Below, one piece after another: positions 31,423 through 41,520 of a stretch of DNA of 64,000 nt. A program made the position numbers and the translations under genes. How positions within the stretch are numbered: position 1 is the stretch's first letter; every line of letters starts with the position of its first letter. The DNA comes from Bacteroides sp. (GTDB lineage: Bacteria; Bacteroidota; Bacteroidia; Bacteroidales; Bacteroidaceae), in NCBI GenBank assembly GCA_021201335.1, contig JAJQFD010000023.1:85100-149099 (forward strand). Reading direction: 5' to 3'. A model generated the notes under the pieces. That model saw nothing but the letters and a program-made list of their open reading frames with translations, ran no database searches and was not told where the DNA came from.

Positions 31423-34287
31423 ATGAAACGCACAATGTTATGGATGCTGGCACTCCTACCTTTCTTATCATGCACCCAACAAGGATGGTATGAAAAAACA
31501 CAGAACGGAGTTATTATTAACCTCCAGCAAGGTCAACCAACAGACGTTCAAAAAATCAGGTTAGACGTGATTAATGAGAAGATCATTCACGTCTCGGCCA
31601 CTCCCGAAAAGAAGTTCTCTTCCGAAGAGAGCTTGATCATCGTACCCCAAAAGGATGAAAGTACACCATTTACCCTAATAGAAGACGGCAATACACTGAC
31701 ACTGAAAACTGCCGCCTTGCAGGTGAATGTAGACCGGAATACCGGAGAGGTTATTTTCGCCGATATCCACGGCAATTCCATTCTGCGGGAAAATGAAGGA
31801 GGAGGCAAAAGTTTTGCTCCCATTACCATCGAAGGCACCAAAGGATACGTCATCCAGCAGGTTTTTGAATCACCGGATGAGGAAGCCTTTTACGGACTCG
31901 GCCAACACCAGGCCGACGAGTTTAATTATAAAGGTAAAAACGAGTCTCTATTCCAATACAACACGAAGATATCGGTGCCTTTTATACTGTCGACGAAAAA
32001 CTACGGAATACTCTGGGATAATTATTCTCTCAGCCGTTTTGGAGATGTACGCGATTACGCGCAACTCAACGAAGAGTTTAAACTCTTTGATGCCCAAGGA
32101 AAAGAAGGAGGACTGACGGCAGTTTATACCCCTGCCAAAAAAGAATTGTCTCCGGTAATACGGACGGAGAGTACAATCTTCTACGAAGACATCAAGTCTG
32201 CCAAAAACTTACCCGCGAACTTCCCACTTTTCGGCGCCAATGTCTCTTATACCGGAGAGATTGAGCCGAACGAAAGCGGTATTTATCGCTTCCATCTTTA
32301 TTATGCAGGGTACGTAAAAGTATATCTCAACAACGAATTGGTTGTTCCAGAACGCTGGCGCACAGCCTGGAACCCTAACAGTTATAAATTCGCAGTCAAC
32401 CTGGAAGCCGGAAAACGCATTCCTCTCCGTATCGAATGGCAACCCGACGGTGGTGAATCTTATCTGGGGCTGCGTGCTTTGAATCCTGTTCCCGAACAGG
32501 AACAGAGTAAACTTTCCATTTATAGTGAAATGGGTAACGAAATCGACTATTACTTTGTTTATGGCAATAACATGGACGATGTGATTAGTGGTTATCGTAC
32601 ATTGACCGGTAAATCTCAGATTATGCCAAAATGGGCGATGGGATTCTGGCAAAGCCGTGAACGCTATAAGACACAAGATGAAATTCTGGGCACGTTGAAA
32701 GAGTTCCGCGAACGACGCATACCGATTGACAACATTGTACTCGACTGGAGTTACTGGCCCGAAGATGCCTGGGGAAGTCATGAATTCGACAAAGCCCGTT
32801 TCCCTGATCCGAAAGGGATGGTCGATTCCATTCATGCCATGAACGCGCAAATGATGATTTCGGTATGGCCAAAATTCTATATGACGACCGAGCATTTCAA
32901 AGAGTTCGATCAAAACGGATGGATGTACCAGCAGGCCGTGAAAGATAGTATCCGCGACTGGATTGGTCACGGCTATATCGGTTCTTTCTACGATGCATAT
33001 GCCGAAGGCGCTCGCAAATTGTTCTGGCAACAGATGAAAGATCATCTTTATCCGTTGGGTATTGACGCCTGGTGGATGGATGCCAGTGAACCCAACATAC
33101 GCGATTGCACCGACATGGAGTATCGCAAAGCCCTTTGCGGCCCTACCGCTCTCGGACCTTCTACCAAATTCTTTAATGGATATGCCTTGATGAATGCACA
33201 AGCCATTTACGAAGGACTTCGCGAGGCTGATCCCGACCAACGGATTTTCCAACTTACCCGTTCAGGATTTGCTGGACTTCAACGTTATGCCACTGCCAGT
33301 TGGAGCGGGGACATTGCCACCCGTTGGGAAGATATGAAAGCACAGATTTCCGCTGGACTGAACTTCGCCATGAGCGGTATCCCCTATTGGACAATGGATA
33401 TCGGCGGATTCTGCGTAGAAAGAAGATACGAAAACGGACAACGTGAATTTAACCGCACGGGCAAAGAGAACGCAGACATGAAAGAATGGCGCGAGTTAAA
33501 CACCCGTTGGTATCAGTTCGGGGCATTCTCGCCACTTTTCCGTTCGCACGGGCAATATCCGTTCCGTGAACTATTTAACATTGCACCCGAAGCACATCCG
33601 GCTCACCAATCCATGCTTTATTATACGAAGCTTCGCTACAACATGATGCCATATATTTATTCATTGGCTGGTATGACCTATTTCAATGATTATACAATCA
33701 TGCGTGCTCTGGTGATGGATTTCGGTAAAGATATCCAGGTAAAAAATATTGGTGATCAGTATATGTTCGGTCCTTCACTGATGGTTTGTCCGGTATATGA
33801 ATATGGAGCACGCACTCGCGAAGTGTACTTCCCGGAAACCACCGGATGGTATGACTTCTATACTGGAAAATACATCCGCGGTGGACATCAGGAGATTGTT
33901 CAGGCACCTTACAAACGTATCCCGCTTTACTTCCGAGAAGGTACGATCATGCCTTATGGCCCTGACATCCAGTACACCGATGAAAAGTTACCGGAAACCA
34001 TTACTCTTTACGTATATGCCGGGCAAGATGGTTCGTTTACTCTGTATGAAGATGAAGGCATCAATTACAACTACGAAAAAGGACAATACACAACCATCTC
34101 CTTGACTTACGATGAGGCTTCGCGTACACTTGTCATCGGAGATCGGCTCGGCGAATATCCCGGTATGCTCGAAAACCGTACGTTTAATGTCGTATTTGTA
34201 GATAAGAACAATCCGAAGCCATTCAATAGGAATGCGCAAGGAATCAAAATTACCTATAATGGTAAAAAGCAAGTCGTAAAACTTTAA
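31423..34287 (+). CDS. GH31 alpha-xylosidase with PA14 insert, lipoprotein
   Basis: 954 residues, lipobox FLSC after MKRTMLWMLALLP, so probably attached to a membrane. An N-terminal beta-sandwich (about 30-230) is interrupted by a PA14-like domain at about 245-355 (YTGEIEPNESGIYRFHLYYA). The GH31 barrel follows with the nucleophile Asp553 in WWMDASEPN and the acid/base candidate Asp630 in SWSGDIATRW, then C-terminal beta domains. The PA14 insert and catalytic layout match the B. ovatus xyloglucan alpha-xylosidase BoGH31A, which removes non-reducing-end xylose from xyloglucan oligosaccharides. It is first in a plus-strand run GH31-GH2-GH3-GH3 with small gaps. The frame is complete. An alpha-glucosidase activity is possible, but context favours alpha-xylosidase. 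Confidence 0.92.
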   Translation: MKRTMLWMLALLPFLSCTQQGWYEKTQNGVIINLQQGQPTDVQKIRLDVINEKIIHVSATPEKKFSSEESLIIVPQKDESTPFTLIEDGNTLTLKTAALQVNVDRNTGEVIFADIHGNSILRENEGGGKSFAPITIEGTKGYVIQQVFESPDEEAFYGLGQHQADEFNYKGKNESLFQYNTKISVPFILSTKNYGILWDNYSLSRFGDVRDYAQLNEEFKLFDAQGKEGGLTAVYTPAKKELSPVIRTESTIFYEDIKSAKNLPANFPLFGANVSYTGEIEPNESGIYRFHLYYAGYVKVYLNNELVVPERWRTAWNPNSYKFAVNLEAGKRIPLRIEWQPDGGESYLGLRALNPVPEQEQSKLSIYSEMGNEIDYYFVYGNNMDDVISGYRTLTGKSQIMPKWAMGFWQSRERYKTQDEILGTLKEFRERRIPIDNIVLDWSYWPEDAWGSHEFDKARFPDPKGMVDSIHAMNAQMMISVWPKFYMTTEHFKEFDQNGWMYQQAVKDSIRDWIGHGYIGSFYDAYAEGARKLFWQQMKDHLYPLGIDAWWMDASEPNIRDCTDMEYRKALCGPTALGPSTKFFNGYALMNAQAIYEGLREADPDQRIFQLTRSGFAGLQRYATASWSGDIATRWEDMKAQISAGLNFAMSGIPYWTMDIGGFCVERRYENGQREFNRTGKENADMKEWRELNTRWYQFGAFSPLFRSHGQYPFRELFNIAPEAHPAHQSMLYYTKLRYNMMPYIYSLAGMTYFNDYTIMRALVMDFGKDIQVKNIGDQYMFGPSLMVCPVYEYGARTREVYFPETTGWYDFYTGKYIRGGHQEIVQAPYKRIPLYFREGTIMPYGPDIQYTDEKLPETITLYVYAGQDGSFTLYEDEGINYNYEKGQYTTISLTYDEASRTLVIGDRLGEYPGMLENRTFNVVFVDKNNPKPFNRNAQGIKITYNGKKQVVKL

Positions 34288-34296
34288 TAACTACGT

Positions 34297-34330
34297 AGCG
34301 TGTTTCAGAAGCTGTTTTCCGAAACACGCT
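34297..34330 (+). terminator. Intercistronic hairpin between GH31 and GH2
   Basis: A perfect 10-bp stem AGCGTGTTTC/GAAACACGCT with a 14-base loop fills the 61-base gap. There is no following T-tract, so attenuation or mRNA protection is more likely than full termination. Confidence 0.5.
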
Positions 34331-34348
34331 GCCATTAATCACCATACC

Positions 34349-36868
34349 ATGACCAAACTTAACTATCTAACCTTTATTCTTGTCCTATTCATCTTCCTTG
34401 TAACACAAACTGCTTGTAGCCGTTCGGAAAGTTCTCCCCGGGCAAGAGAAAACTTCAATGGTGACTGGAAATTCCATTTGGGTGATATTCCTTCGGCCTC
34501 ATCTCCTGATTTCGATGATACCGGTTGGCGTGCTTTGCAACTCCCGCATGACTGGTCGATTGAAGGTGAATTCAGCAAAGATAATCCGGCAGGTCCGGGT
34601 GGAGGAGCACTTCCAGGCGGCACCGGATGGTATCGAAAAACCTTTACCGTTCCAAAAGGAGATAACAGCAAACAAATTTTCATTGATTTCGATGGCGTAT
34701 ATATGAACTCCGAAGTCTTTATCAACGGCCATTCACTGGGAATAAGACCTTTCGGATATATCACCTTCCGGTATGACTTAACACCGTATATAAAAACAGA
34801 TGCGCCGAATGTAATAGCTGTCAAAGTTGATAACTCACAGCAACCGAATTCCCGTTGGTATTCCGGTTCGGGTATCTATCGCAATGTCTGGCTGACGAAA
34901 GTAAATCGGGTGCATGTGGATATTTGGGGAACTTACATTACTACCCCCAAAGTATCCGGTAACTACGCGACAGTTGCCATCCGTACAACCGTGCGTAACT
35001 CCAGTACCGAGGAAATCAAAGCAGAACTTACTTCCACCTTGCTGGATAAGCAGGGAAATAAAAGAGGTACAGTAACTTCTCCCCTCACCATCGGAACAAA
35101 TAATCACCAGGAAATACCACAGGAAATACAAATCAACGGCCCTATACGCTGGTCATTAGATAATCCGTATTTATACACTTTACATACGGAAATTCACGTG
35201 AACGGACAGTTAACAGATACGTATGATACACCTATAGGCATCCGTACCTTCCGGTTCGATGCCGAAAAAGGATTCTTCCTGAATGACCAACCCGTTAAGA
35301 TCAAAGGTGTTTGCCAACACCACGACTTAGGATGTCTGGGTGCCGCCATCAATGTAAGAGCATTGGAACGTCAACTGGAGATTCTTCGCGAAATGGGTTG
35401 TAATGGTATCCGGTGTTCGCATAATCCCCCCGCTCCGGAATTACTCGACCTGTGTGACCGGATGGGATTCATTGTGATGGACGAAGCTTTCGACATCTGG
35501 CGCAAAAAGAAAACGGCTTATGATTACTCCCTTTACTTCAACGAATGGCACGAACGTGACCTGAGAGACCTGATATTACGCGACCGAAACCACCCTTCTA
35601 TCTTTATGTGGAGTATCGGAAACGAAGTTCTGGAGCAATGGACACATGTCGATGCCGATACACTAAGTCTACAGGAAGCCAACCTGATTTTAAATGCCAA
35701 ACGGGATGATTCCGCCTTGCAATATGACGGAGAATCCCTGAGTGTAAATTCCTTGCTCACTCAAAAACTGGCCCAAATTGTTCGTGACCTCGACCCGACC
35801 CGTCCTATCACCACAGGTAACAACGAACCCAATCCGCAAAATCATTTGTTTCGCTCAGAGGCACTGGATATTATCGGATATAACTATCACGATAAATGGT
35901 TTACGAAAGTTCCACAGAATTTTCCCGGCATGCCGTTCATTGTAACCGAATCAACTTCCGCCCTGATGACACGGGGCTATTACCGCATGCCCAGTGATTC
36001 CATGTACATCTGGCCCGAACGCTGGGACAAGCCGTTCCAGGATCCATCATTTGCTTGTTCATCTTACGACAATTGTCATGTACCCTGGGGAACGACCCAC
36101 GAAGAAAGTTGGAAGCTCGTAAAGGACAATGATTACATAAGTGGAATGTATGTCTGGACAGGTTTCGATTATTTGGGCGAACCTACTCCTTATGATTTCC
36201 CTGCCCGCAGTTCCTTCTTCGGTATTGTTGATCTCGCGGGTTTTCCAAAAGATATATATTATATGTATCAATCCGAATGGAGTAACAAACCCGTGCTTCA
36301 TCTGTTCCCGCATTGGAATTGGACCAGTGGTCAAACCATAGATATGTGGGCCTATTACAATCAGGCAGATGAAGTAGAATTATTCATCAATGGAAAATCG
36401 CAAGGCGTAAAAAGCAAAGAGAAAGATGTATTCCATGTGATGTGGCGAGTAACTTACGAACCCGGAACTGTGAAAGTTATTGCCCGCAAAGAGGGCAAAG
36501 AAGTAATGCACAAAGAAATTCGCACCGCCGGAGAAGCTGCACGAATCCGATTAACCCAGGATCGGTCCGTCATACAAACAGACGGCACAGACCTATGTTT
36601 TATCACAGTGGAAGTAACAGATGCCAACGGTAATATATGTCCGCTCGCCGATCATCTTATCAATTTCTCGGTGGAAGGCCAGGCCTTTATCGCCGGAGTA
36701 GATAATGGCAGCCAGACGTCTATGGAAAGTTTCAAAGCTCCTTACCGGAAAGCTTTTAATGGAAAATGCCTGGTTGTATTACAGAACAACGGGAAAAAAG
36801 GCGGCATACAATTGACTGCTTCTTCCGATAGATTACAAGCAAATACGATTTATATACAAGCCGAATAA
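34349..36868 (+). CDS. GH2 beta-galactosidase, lipoprotein
   Basis: 839 residues with lipobox QTAC. Domains in order: jelly-roll sugar-binding domain (about 30-190, LPHDWSIEGEF and GTGWYRKTF), Ig-like domain (about 195-300), GH2 TIM barrel (about 305-600) with acid/base Glu426 in WSIGNEVLEQW and nucleophile candidate Glu534 in PFIVTESTS, then a DUF4982-like domain and a C-terminal Ig-like domain (VTDANGNICPLADHLI). GH2 enzymes of this build in xyloglucan loci (BoGH2A) remove beta-galactose from galactosylated xylose side chains. It follows GH31 by 61 bases and precedes GH3 by 25, consistent with one operon. Substrate is inferred from the neighbours. Confidence 0.9.
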   Translation: MTKLNYLTFILVLFIFLVTQTACSRSESSPRARENFNGDWKFHLGDIPSASSPDFDDTGWRALQLPHDWSIEGEFSKDNPAGPGGGALPGGTGWYRKTFTVPKGDNSKQIFIDFDGVYMNSEVFINGHSLGIRPFGYITFRYDLTPYIKTDAPNVIAVKVDNSQQPNSRWYSGSGIYRNVWLTKVNRVHVDIWGTYITTPKVSGNYATVAIRTTVRNSSTEEIKAELTSTLLDKQGNKRGTVTSPLTIGTNNHQEIPQEIQINGPIRWSLDNPYLYTLHTEIHVNGQLTDTYDTPIGIRTFRFDAEKGFFLNDQPVKIKGVCQHHDLGCLGAAINVRALERQLEILREMGCNGIRCSHNPPAPELLDLCDRMGFIVMDEAFDIWRKKKTAYDYSLYFNEWHERDLRDLILRDRNHPSIFMWSIGNEVLEQWTHVDADTLSLQEANLILNAKRDDSALQYDGESLSVNSLLTQKLAQIVRDLDPTRPITTGNNEPNPQNHLFRSEALDIIGYNYHDKWFTKVPQNFPGMPFIVTESTSALMTRGYYRMPSDSMYIWPERWDKPFQDPSFACSSYDNCHVPWGTTHEESWKLVKDNDYISGMYVWTGFDYLGEPTPYDFPARSSFFGIVDLAGFPKDIYYMYQSEWSNKPVLHLFPHWNWTSGQTIDMWAYYNQADEVELFINGKSQGVKSKEKDVFHVMWRVTYEPGTVKVIARKEGKEVMHKEIRTAGEAARIRLTQDRSVIQTDGTDLCFITVEVTDANGNICPLADHLINFSVEGQAFIAGVDNGSQTSMESFKAPYRKAFNGKCLVVLQNNGKKGGIQLTASSDRLQANTIYIQAE

Positions 36869-36893
36869 TAACTATTAATATTCATCATTTCCT

Positions 36894-39110
36894 ATGAAAA
36901 AGAAATTTATCTATGCCCTGGCTCTGGCCGGATTATTCTCTGTTTCGCTTAAAGCACAAACCCCTATATACCTGGATGATAACAAACCTATCGAAGAACG
37001 GGTAAAAGATGCTCTCAGTCGTATGACACTCGAAGAAAAAGTAAAACTATGCCATGCGCAGAGCAAATTCAGTAGCGCGGGTGTTCCCCGCCTGGGCATC
37101 CCTGAATTATGGATGAGCGACGGTCCACACGGTGTACGGGAAGAAATCCAGTGGAATTCCTGGGCAGACGCCGGATGGACAAACGATTCATGCACCGCTT
37201 TCCCGGCATTGACCTGCCTGGCGGCAACCTGGAATCCGGAAATGTCTGCCATTTATGGAAAAGCCATCGGAGAAGAAGCACGTTATCGAAAGAAAGATGT
37301 ATTGCTCGGGCCCGGAGTAAATATTTACCGTACTCCACTCAACGGTCGTAACTTTGAATACATGGGCGAAGACCCTTATCTGGCATCGATCATGGTTGTA
37401 CCTTATATAAAAGAAGTACAAAAGAACGGTGTAGCCGCCTGCGTCAAACATTATGCGTTGAATAACCAGGAATTATGGCGCGGACATATTGACGTAGAAC
37501 TCAGTGATCGTGCACTTTATGAGATTTATCTTCCAGCTTTCAAGGCATCCGTTATCGAAGGAGGCACATGGAGCATCATGGGAGCCTACAACAAACTGCA
37601 CGGTGAACACTGTTGTCACAACGACTTGCTTCTGAATCAGATATTGAAAAGAGACTGGAAATTCGACGGATGCGTCATCACCGATTGGGGTGGCGCACAT
37701 GACACCCGCGAAGCGGCACTGAATGGGCTGGATATTGAGATGGGATCTTATACCAACGGCTTAACCAGTGAGTCGGAGTTTACATACGATGATTACTACC
37801 TGGCGACTCCTTATCGGAAGGGATTAAAGGACGGTACCTATCCGCTTAGTACGATTGACGATAAAGCAAGTCGTATTCTTCGGATGATTTTCCGCACCGC
37901 GATGAACCGTCAAAGGCCGTGGGGTAGCTTTACATCTGAAGAGCATTACAAAGTAGCCCGTACGGTAGCCGAAGAAGGCATTGTTCTGCTGAAAAACAAT
38001 TTGGTTGACAAAAAGAAACCAGCACTACTTCCCATAGATGCGTCCAAGTATAACAAAATTCTGGTAGTAGGCGAAAATGCAAGCCGCAGCCTGACACAAG
38101 GCGGAGGCTCATCCGTACTGAAAGTTAAGAAAGAAGTATCTCCGCTCGAAGCCTTACAAATGATGTACGGAGATAAAATTATTCATGCCAAAGGGTATGA
38201 ATCCGGCCGGCCGATGTATTCCCACGTTGATGAAATTCCAACAGAAGTCGTTGAATCCCTCCGTAACGAAGCTATCGAAAAAGCAAAAGAGGCTGATCTG
38301 GTTATTTATGTGGGTGGACTGAATAAAAACCACCAACAGGATTGCGAGGCAGCCGACCGCATAACTTTCGGTTTGCCTTTCGGACAAAACGAATTGATTG
38401 AAGGTATCCTGAAAGTAAACCCGAACATGGTAATGGTGTTAATGAGCGGAAATGCCGTTGAAATGCCCTGGATAAAAAGTGTACCCGCCATTGTACAGGC
38501 CTGGTATCCAGGTAGTGAAGCCGGAAATGCCTTAGCCAATATCCTTTGCGGAAAAATTAATCCAAGCGGCAAGCTTCCTTTCTCTTTCCCAAGTAAATTA
38601 ACAGACAACGGCGCGCATGCTTTTGACGAATTAAGTTATCCGGGTGACAGTATCAAACAAATCTATAAAGAAGATATCCTCGTAGGATACCGCTGGCATG
38701 ACACAAAGAAAATCCCTGCCTTATTTCCTTTTGGGCATGGACTGAGTTATACTACTTTCACTTACGGAAAAGCTGTCTTCTCCACCAAGAGTATGGACCG
38801 AAAAGGAAAAATTGAAGTAACTATTCCGGTTACCAATACCGGAAATATCGAAGGAAAAGAAATTATTCAATTGTATATTGGCGACGATAAATGCAGTTTA
38901 TTACGTCCTTTGAAGGAATTAAAGCATTTCGATAAGGTTACACTGAAACCGGGCGAAACCCAAAAAGTGAAGTTTACTATTACCGTAGATGATCTTACAT
39001 TCTTTGATGACAAACAGTATGAATGGATAGCCGAACCCGGTAAATTCAAAGTTTACATTGGTTCCTCTTCCACCCACATACATTCTATTACCGAATTCAC
39101 GCTTCTGTAA
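36894..39110 (+). CDS. GH3 beta-glucosidase
   Basis: 738 residues with a cleaved signal peptide (MKKKFIYALALAGLFSVSLKAQ), therefore probably periplasmic. It has the GH3 barrel with WMSDGPHGVREE, KHYALNNQE and the nucleophile Asp264 in CVITDWGGAHD, the alpha/beta sandwich with AEEGIVLLKNN and GGGSSVLK, and a C-terminal fibronectin-III-like domain (PFGHGLSYTTFTYG onward). Such enzymes hydrolyse the gluco-oligosaccharide backbone left after debranching. The xyloglucan locus of B. ovatus carries two GH3 enzymes, as here. Spacing to GH2 (25 bases) and to the next GH3 (21 bases) indicates one transcript. Confidence 0.92.
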   Translation: MKKKFIYALALAGLFSVSLKAQTPIYLDDNKPIEERVKDALSRMTLEEKVKLCHAQSKFSSAGVPRLGIPELWMSDGPHGVREEIQWNSWADAGWTNDSCTAFPALTCLAATWNPEMSAIYGKAIGEEARYRKKDVLLGPGVNIYRTPLNGRNFEYMGEDPYLASIMVVPYIKEVQKNGVAACVKHYALNNQELWRGHIDVELSDRALYEIYLPAFKASVIEGGTWSIMGAYNKLHGEHCCHNDLLLNQILKRDWKFDGCVITDWGGAHDTREAALNGLDIEMGSYTNGLTSESEFTYDDYYLATPYRKGLKDGTYPLSTIDDKASRILRMIFRTAMNRQRPWGSFTSEEHYKVARTVAEEGIVLLKNNLVDKKKPALLPIDASKYNKILVVGENASRSLTQGGGSSVLKVKKEVSPLEALQMMYGDKIIHAKGYESGRPMYSHVDEIPTEVVESLRNEAIEKAKEADLVIYVGGLNKNHQQDCEAADRITFGLPFGQNELIEGILKVNPNMVMVLMSGNAVEMPWIKSVPAIVQAWYPGSEAGNALANILCGKINPSGKLPFSFPSKLTDNGAHAFDELSYPGDSIKQIYKEDILVGYRWHDTKKIPALFPFGHGLSYTTFTYGKAVFSTKSMDRKGKIEVTIPVTNTGNIEGKEIIQLYIGDDKCSLLRPLKELKHFDKVTLKPGETQKVKFTITVDDLTFFDDKQYEWIAEPGKFKVYIGSSSTHIHSITEFTLL

Positions 39111-39131
39111 TCTATAAAAGACAATGATCTT

Positions 39132-41315
39132 ATGGGAAAAACAACGTTACATATATTCTTCCTCTTTTTCCTGGTCACATTCGTAAGCAAGGTGGAAGCA
39201 CAAAGTTTCCCTTTCCAGAATAAAACATTGTCAGACGAAGAACGATTGGATAATCTTCTTTCGCTGATGACAATTGATGAAAAAGTACAAGCCTTGTCTA
39301 CTAATCTCGGTGTGCCCCGGCTAGGTATCCGAAATACCGGACACTCCGAGGGACTACATGGACTCGCCCTCGGCGGCCCGGGTAATTGGGGAGGTGGAGG
39401 GCAGACATATCAAACCTTCCCAACAACAACCTTTCCTCAAGCCTATGGATTAGGACATACCTGGGACAGAAAACTGATACAAAAGATTGCGGATCAGGAA
39501 GCCACAGAAGTACGATTTTACACCCAACATCCCCGCTATGGAAAAGGCGGATTGGTTGTACGTGCTCCCAATGCTGATCTGGCACGTGACCCCCGTTGGG
39601 GTCGAACAGAAGAAAGCTTCGGCGAAGATCCTTATCTGACCGGAGAATTGACAGTAGCTTTCGTTAAAGGACTGCAAGGTAATCATCCGCGTTACTGGAA
39701 AACAGCATCCCTGATGAAACACTTCTTGGCCAACAGTAATGAAGATGGAAGAGATTCAACTTCATCTGATTTCAATGACCGGCTTTTCCATGAATACTAC
39801 GCTTACCCTTTTTACAAGGGAATCAAAGAAGGAAACTCACGGGCTTTTATGGCCTCCTACAATGCATGGAACGGGATTCCGATGACAGTTCACCCATCAT
39901 TAACAGAAATTACACGCAATCAATGGGGAAACAATGGAATAATCTGCACCGATGGCGGAGCTTTGGCGTTATTAATTAACGCCCATAAGCATTATCCTAC
40001 TCTGACAGAAGGAGCCGCCGCAGTAGTTAAGGCAGGCATAGGCCAATTCCTGGATAATTATCGCCCTTATATTTACGAAGCACTGAATGAAGGCTTATTA
40101 AAAGAAACAGATATTGATAAAGCCATACGAGGTAATTTCTATGTGGCACTTCGGCTTGGGTTACTGGACAGTGACCAGACGCAGGTTCCTTATACCGAAA
40201 TCGGTGTTACTGATATCGAAGAACCGTGGTTGTCTCCCAAGACACATCAATTTGTCAGAGAAGTGACAGCTAAATCAGCCGTATTACTCAAAAACAAAGG
40301 GATACTTCCTATCGGCAAGCATACTATCAAATCTATTGCAGTGATCGGCCCTTATTCCGACGAAGTTCTACTCGATTGGTACAGTGGGACTCCACCTTAC
40401 ACGGTAAGTATACTACAAGGTATAAAAAATGCAGTGGGAAATGACATACAGGTCTTCCATGCCAATACCAACCAGGCTGATCAAGCTGTAAAAATTGCAC
40501 AACAGGCAGATGTCGCTATTGTATGCATAGGAAACCATGTTTACGGCACGGATATACGATGGAAATATTCCCCAGTTCCCAGTGATGGAAGAGAGGCTGT
40601 TGATCGTAAATCCCTATCCCTGGAATGGGAGGACCTTGCAAGAGTGGTCTATAAAAGTAATCCCAACACCATACTGTTATTAGTCAGTAGCTTCCCCTAC
40701 GCAATCAACTGGTCACAGGAAAATCTACCAGCCATTTTACATATTACACATAATAGCCAGGAGCTAGGCAATGGTGTAGCAGATACTCTCTTCGGAAATT
40801 ATAATCCAGCAGGACGAACTATACAAACATGGGTGACTGCCATTGATGAACTACCGCCCATGATGGATTATGATATAACCAACGGCAGGACTTACATGTA
40901 TTATAAAGGCAAACCGCTTTATCCTTTTGGGCATGGCTTGAGCTATACCACATTTGATTATTCGAATCTCCAAATATCTGCTCGAACAATATCTCCAGCC
41001 GAAGAATTCACCGTTTCATTTGATGTACGGAACAGCGGAAAAAGGGATGGGGAGGAAGTGGTACAGGTATATGTAACTTATCCTGATTCAAAAATTATCC
41101 GACCTCAAAAACAACTGAAGGGCTTCGAACGGATATTCATAAAAGCCGACGAAACCCACCGGGTTAACATTCCCATTAAGGTAAAAGAGCTATCCTATTG
41201 GGATAGCGAAAAAAATCAATTCATTGTAGAGCCCGGCAGAATTAACCTATGGATCGGTAATTCCTCGGAATCAATTCATTTGAGAAGTTCTATCCGCATC
41301 CAATCCACCCGATAA
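39132..41315 (+). CDS. GH3 beta-glucosidase or beta-xylosidase
   Basis: 727 residues, signal peptide ending near KVEAQ. The barrel contains LGVPRLGIRNTGHSEGLHG and ADLARDPRWGRTEESFGEDP and the nucleophile Asp274 in IICTDGGAL; the C-terminal fibronectin-III-like domain starts near PFGHGLSYTTFDYS. The DPRWGRTEESFGEDP signature is typical of the GH3 group that includes beta-xylosidases as well as beta-glucosidases, so its bond in xyloglucan breakdown (backbone glucose or side-chain xylose) is open. It is only moderately similar to the GH3 gene before it, so it is not a recent tandem duplicate. It is the last gene of the GH31-GH2-GH3-GH3 run; a hairpin follows at 41399. Confidence 0.9.
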   Translation: MGKTTLHIFFLFFLVTFVSKVEAQSFPFQNKTLSDEERLDNLLSLMTIDEKVQALSTNLGVPRLGIRNTGHSEGLHGLALGGPGNWGGGGQTYQTFPTTTFPQAYGLGHTWDRKLIQKIADQEATEVRFYTQHPRYGKGGLVVRAPNADLARDPRWGRTEESFGEDPYLTGELTVAFVKGLQGNHPRYWKTASLMKHFLANSNEDGRDSTSSDFNDRLFHEYYAYPFYKGIKEGNSRAFMASYNAWNGIPMTVHPSLTEITRNQWGNNGIICTDGGALALLINAHKHYPTLTEGAAAVVKAGIGQFLDNYRPYIYEALNEGLLKETDIDKAIRGNFYVALRLGLLDSDQTQVPYTEIGVTDIEEPWLSPKTHQFVREVTAKSAVLLKNKGILPIGKHTIKSIAVIGPYSDEVLLDWYSGTPPYTVSILQGIKNAVGNDIQVFHANTNQADQAVKIAQQADVAIVCIGNHVYGTDIRWKYSPVPSDGREAVDRKSLSLEWEDLARVVYKSNPNTILLLVSSFPYAINWSQENLPAILHITHNSQELGNGVADTLFGNYNPAGRTIQTWVTAIDELPPMMDYDITNGRTYMYYKGKPLYPFGHGLSYTTFDYSNLQISARTISPAEEFTVSFDVRNSGKRDGEEVVQVYVTYPDSKIIRPQKQLKGFERIFIKADETHRVNIPIKVKELSYWDSEKNQFIVEPGRINLWIGNSSESIHLRSSIRIQSTR

Positions 41316-41398
41316 TTTCATTTTTTCTTTTTGACGTATGCACAAGCATGGGATATAAATAAAAGAAGAACCAAAACTTTAACAGGTTCTAAAAAAAC

Positions 41399-41430
41399 AG
41401 AGAGTTGTAAAGTGAAATTTGCAACTCTCT
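41399..41430 (+). terminator. Hairpin after the GH3 genes
   Basis: A perfect 9-bp stem AGAGAGTTG/CAACTCTCT with a 14-base loop, 84 bases past the GH3 stop. Only a weak T-tract follows (AATAATTCT), and the right arm overlaps the spacer of the promoter for the next gene. Confidence 0.5.
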
Positions 41431-41449
41431 AATAATTCTAATACATTTG
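41418..41449 (+). promoter_or_regulatory. Bacteroidetes promoter, -33 TTTG and -7 TACATTTG
   Basis: TTTG at 41418-41421 and TACATTTG at 41442-41449 are 20 bases apart, matching the Bacteroides housekeeping pattern TTTG-N19/21-TAnnTTTG, 72 bases before the next start at 41521. This is the best promoter in the window. Confidence 0.65.
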
Positions 41450-41520
41450 TCGTGCGACAAAACAGACTTTCTCTGTTTTATACAAGGTCTCTTTCTGTTG
41501 AACGAATATAGTTTTTCTTC

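Noticed and set aside
32209..33252. Long minus-strand open frame (347 codons) inside the GH31 gene
   Set aside because: It is antisense to a complete, clearly homologous GH31 enzyme and its product has no recognisable features.
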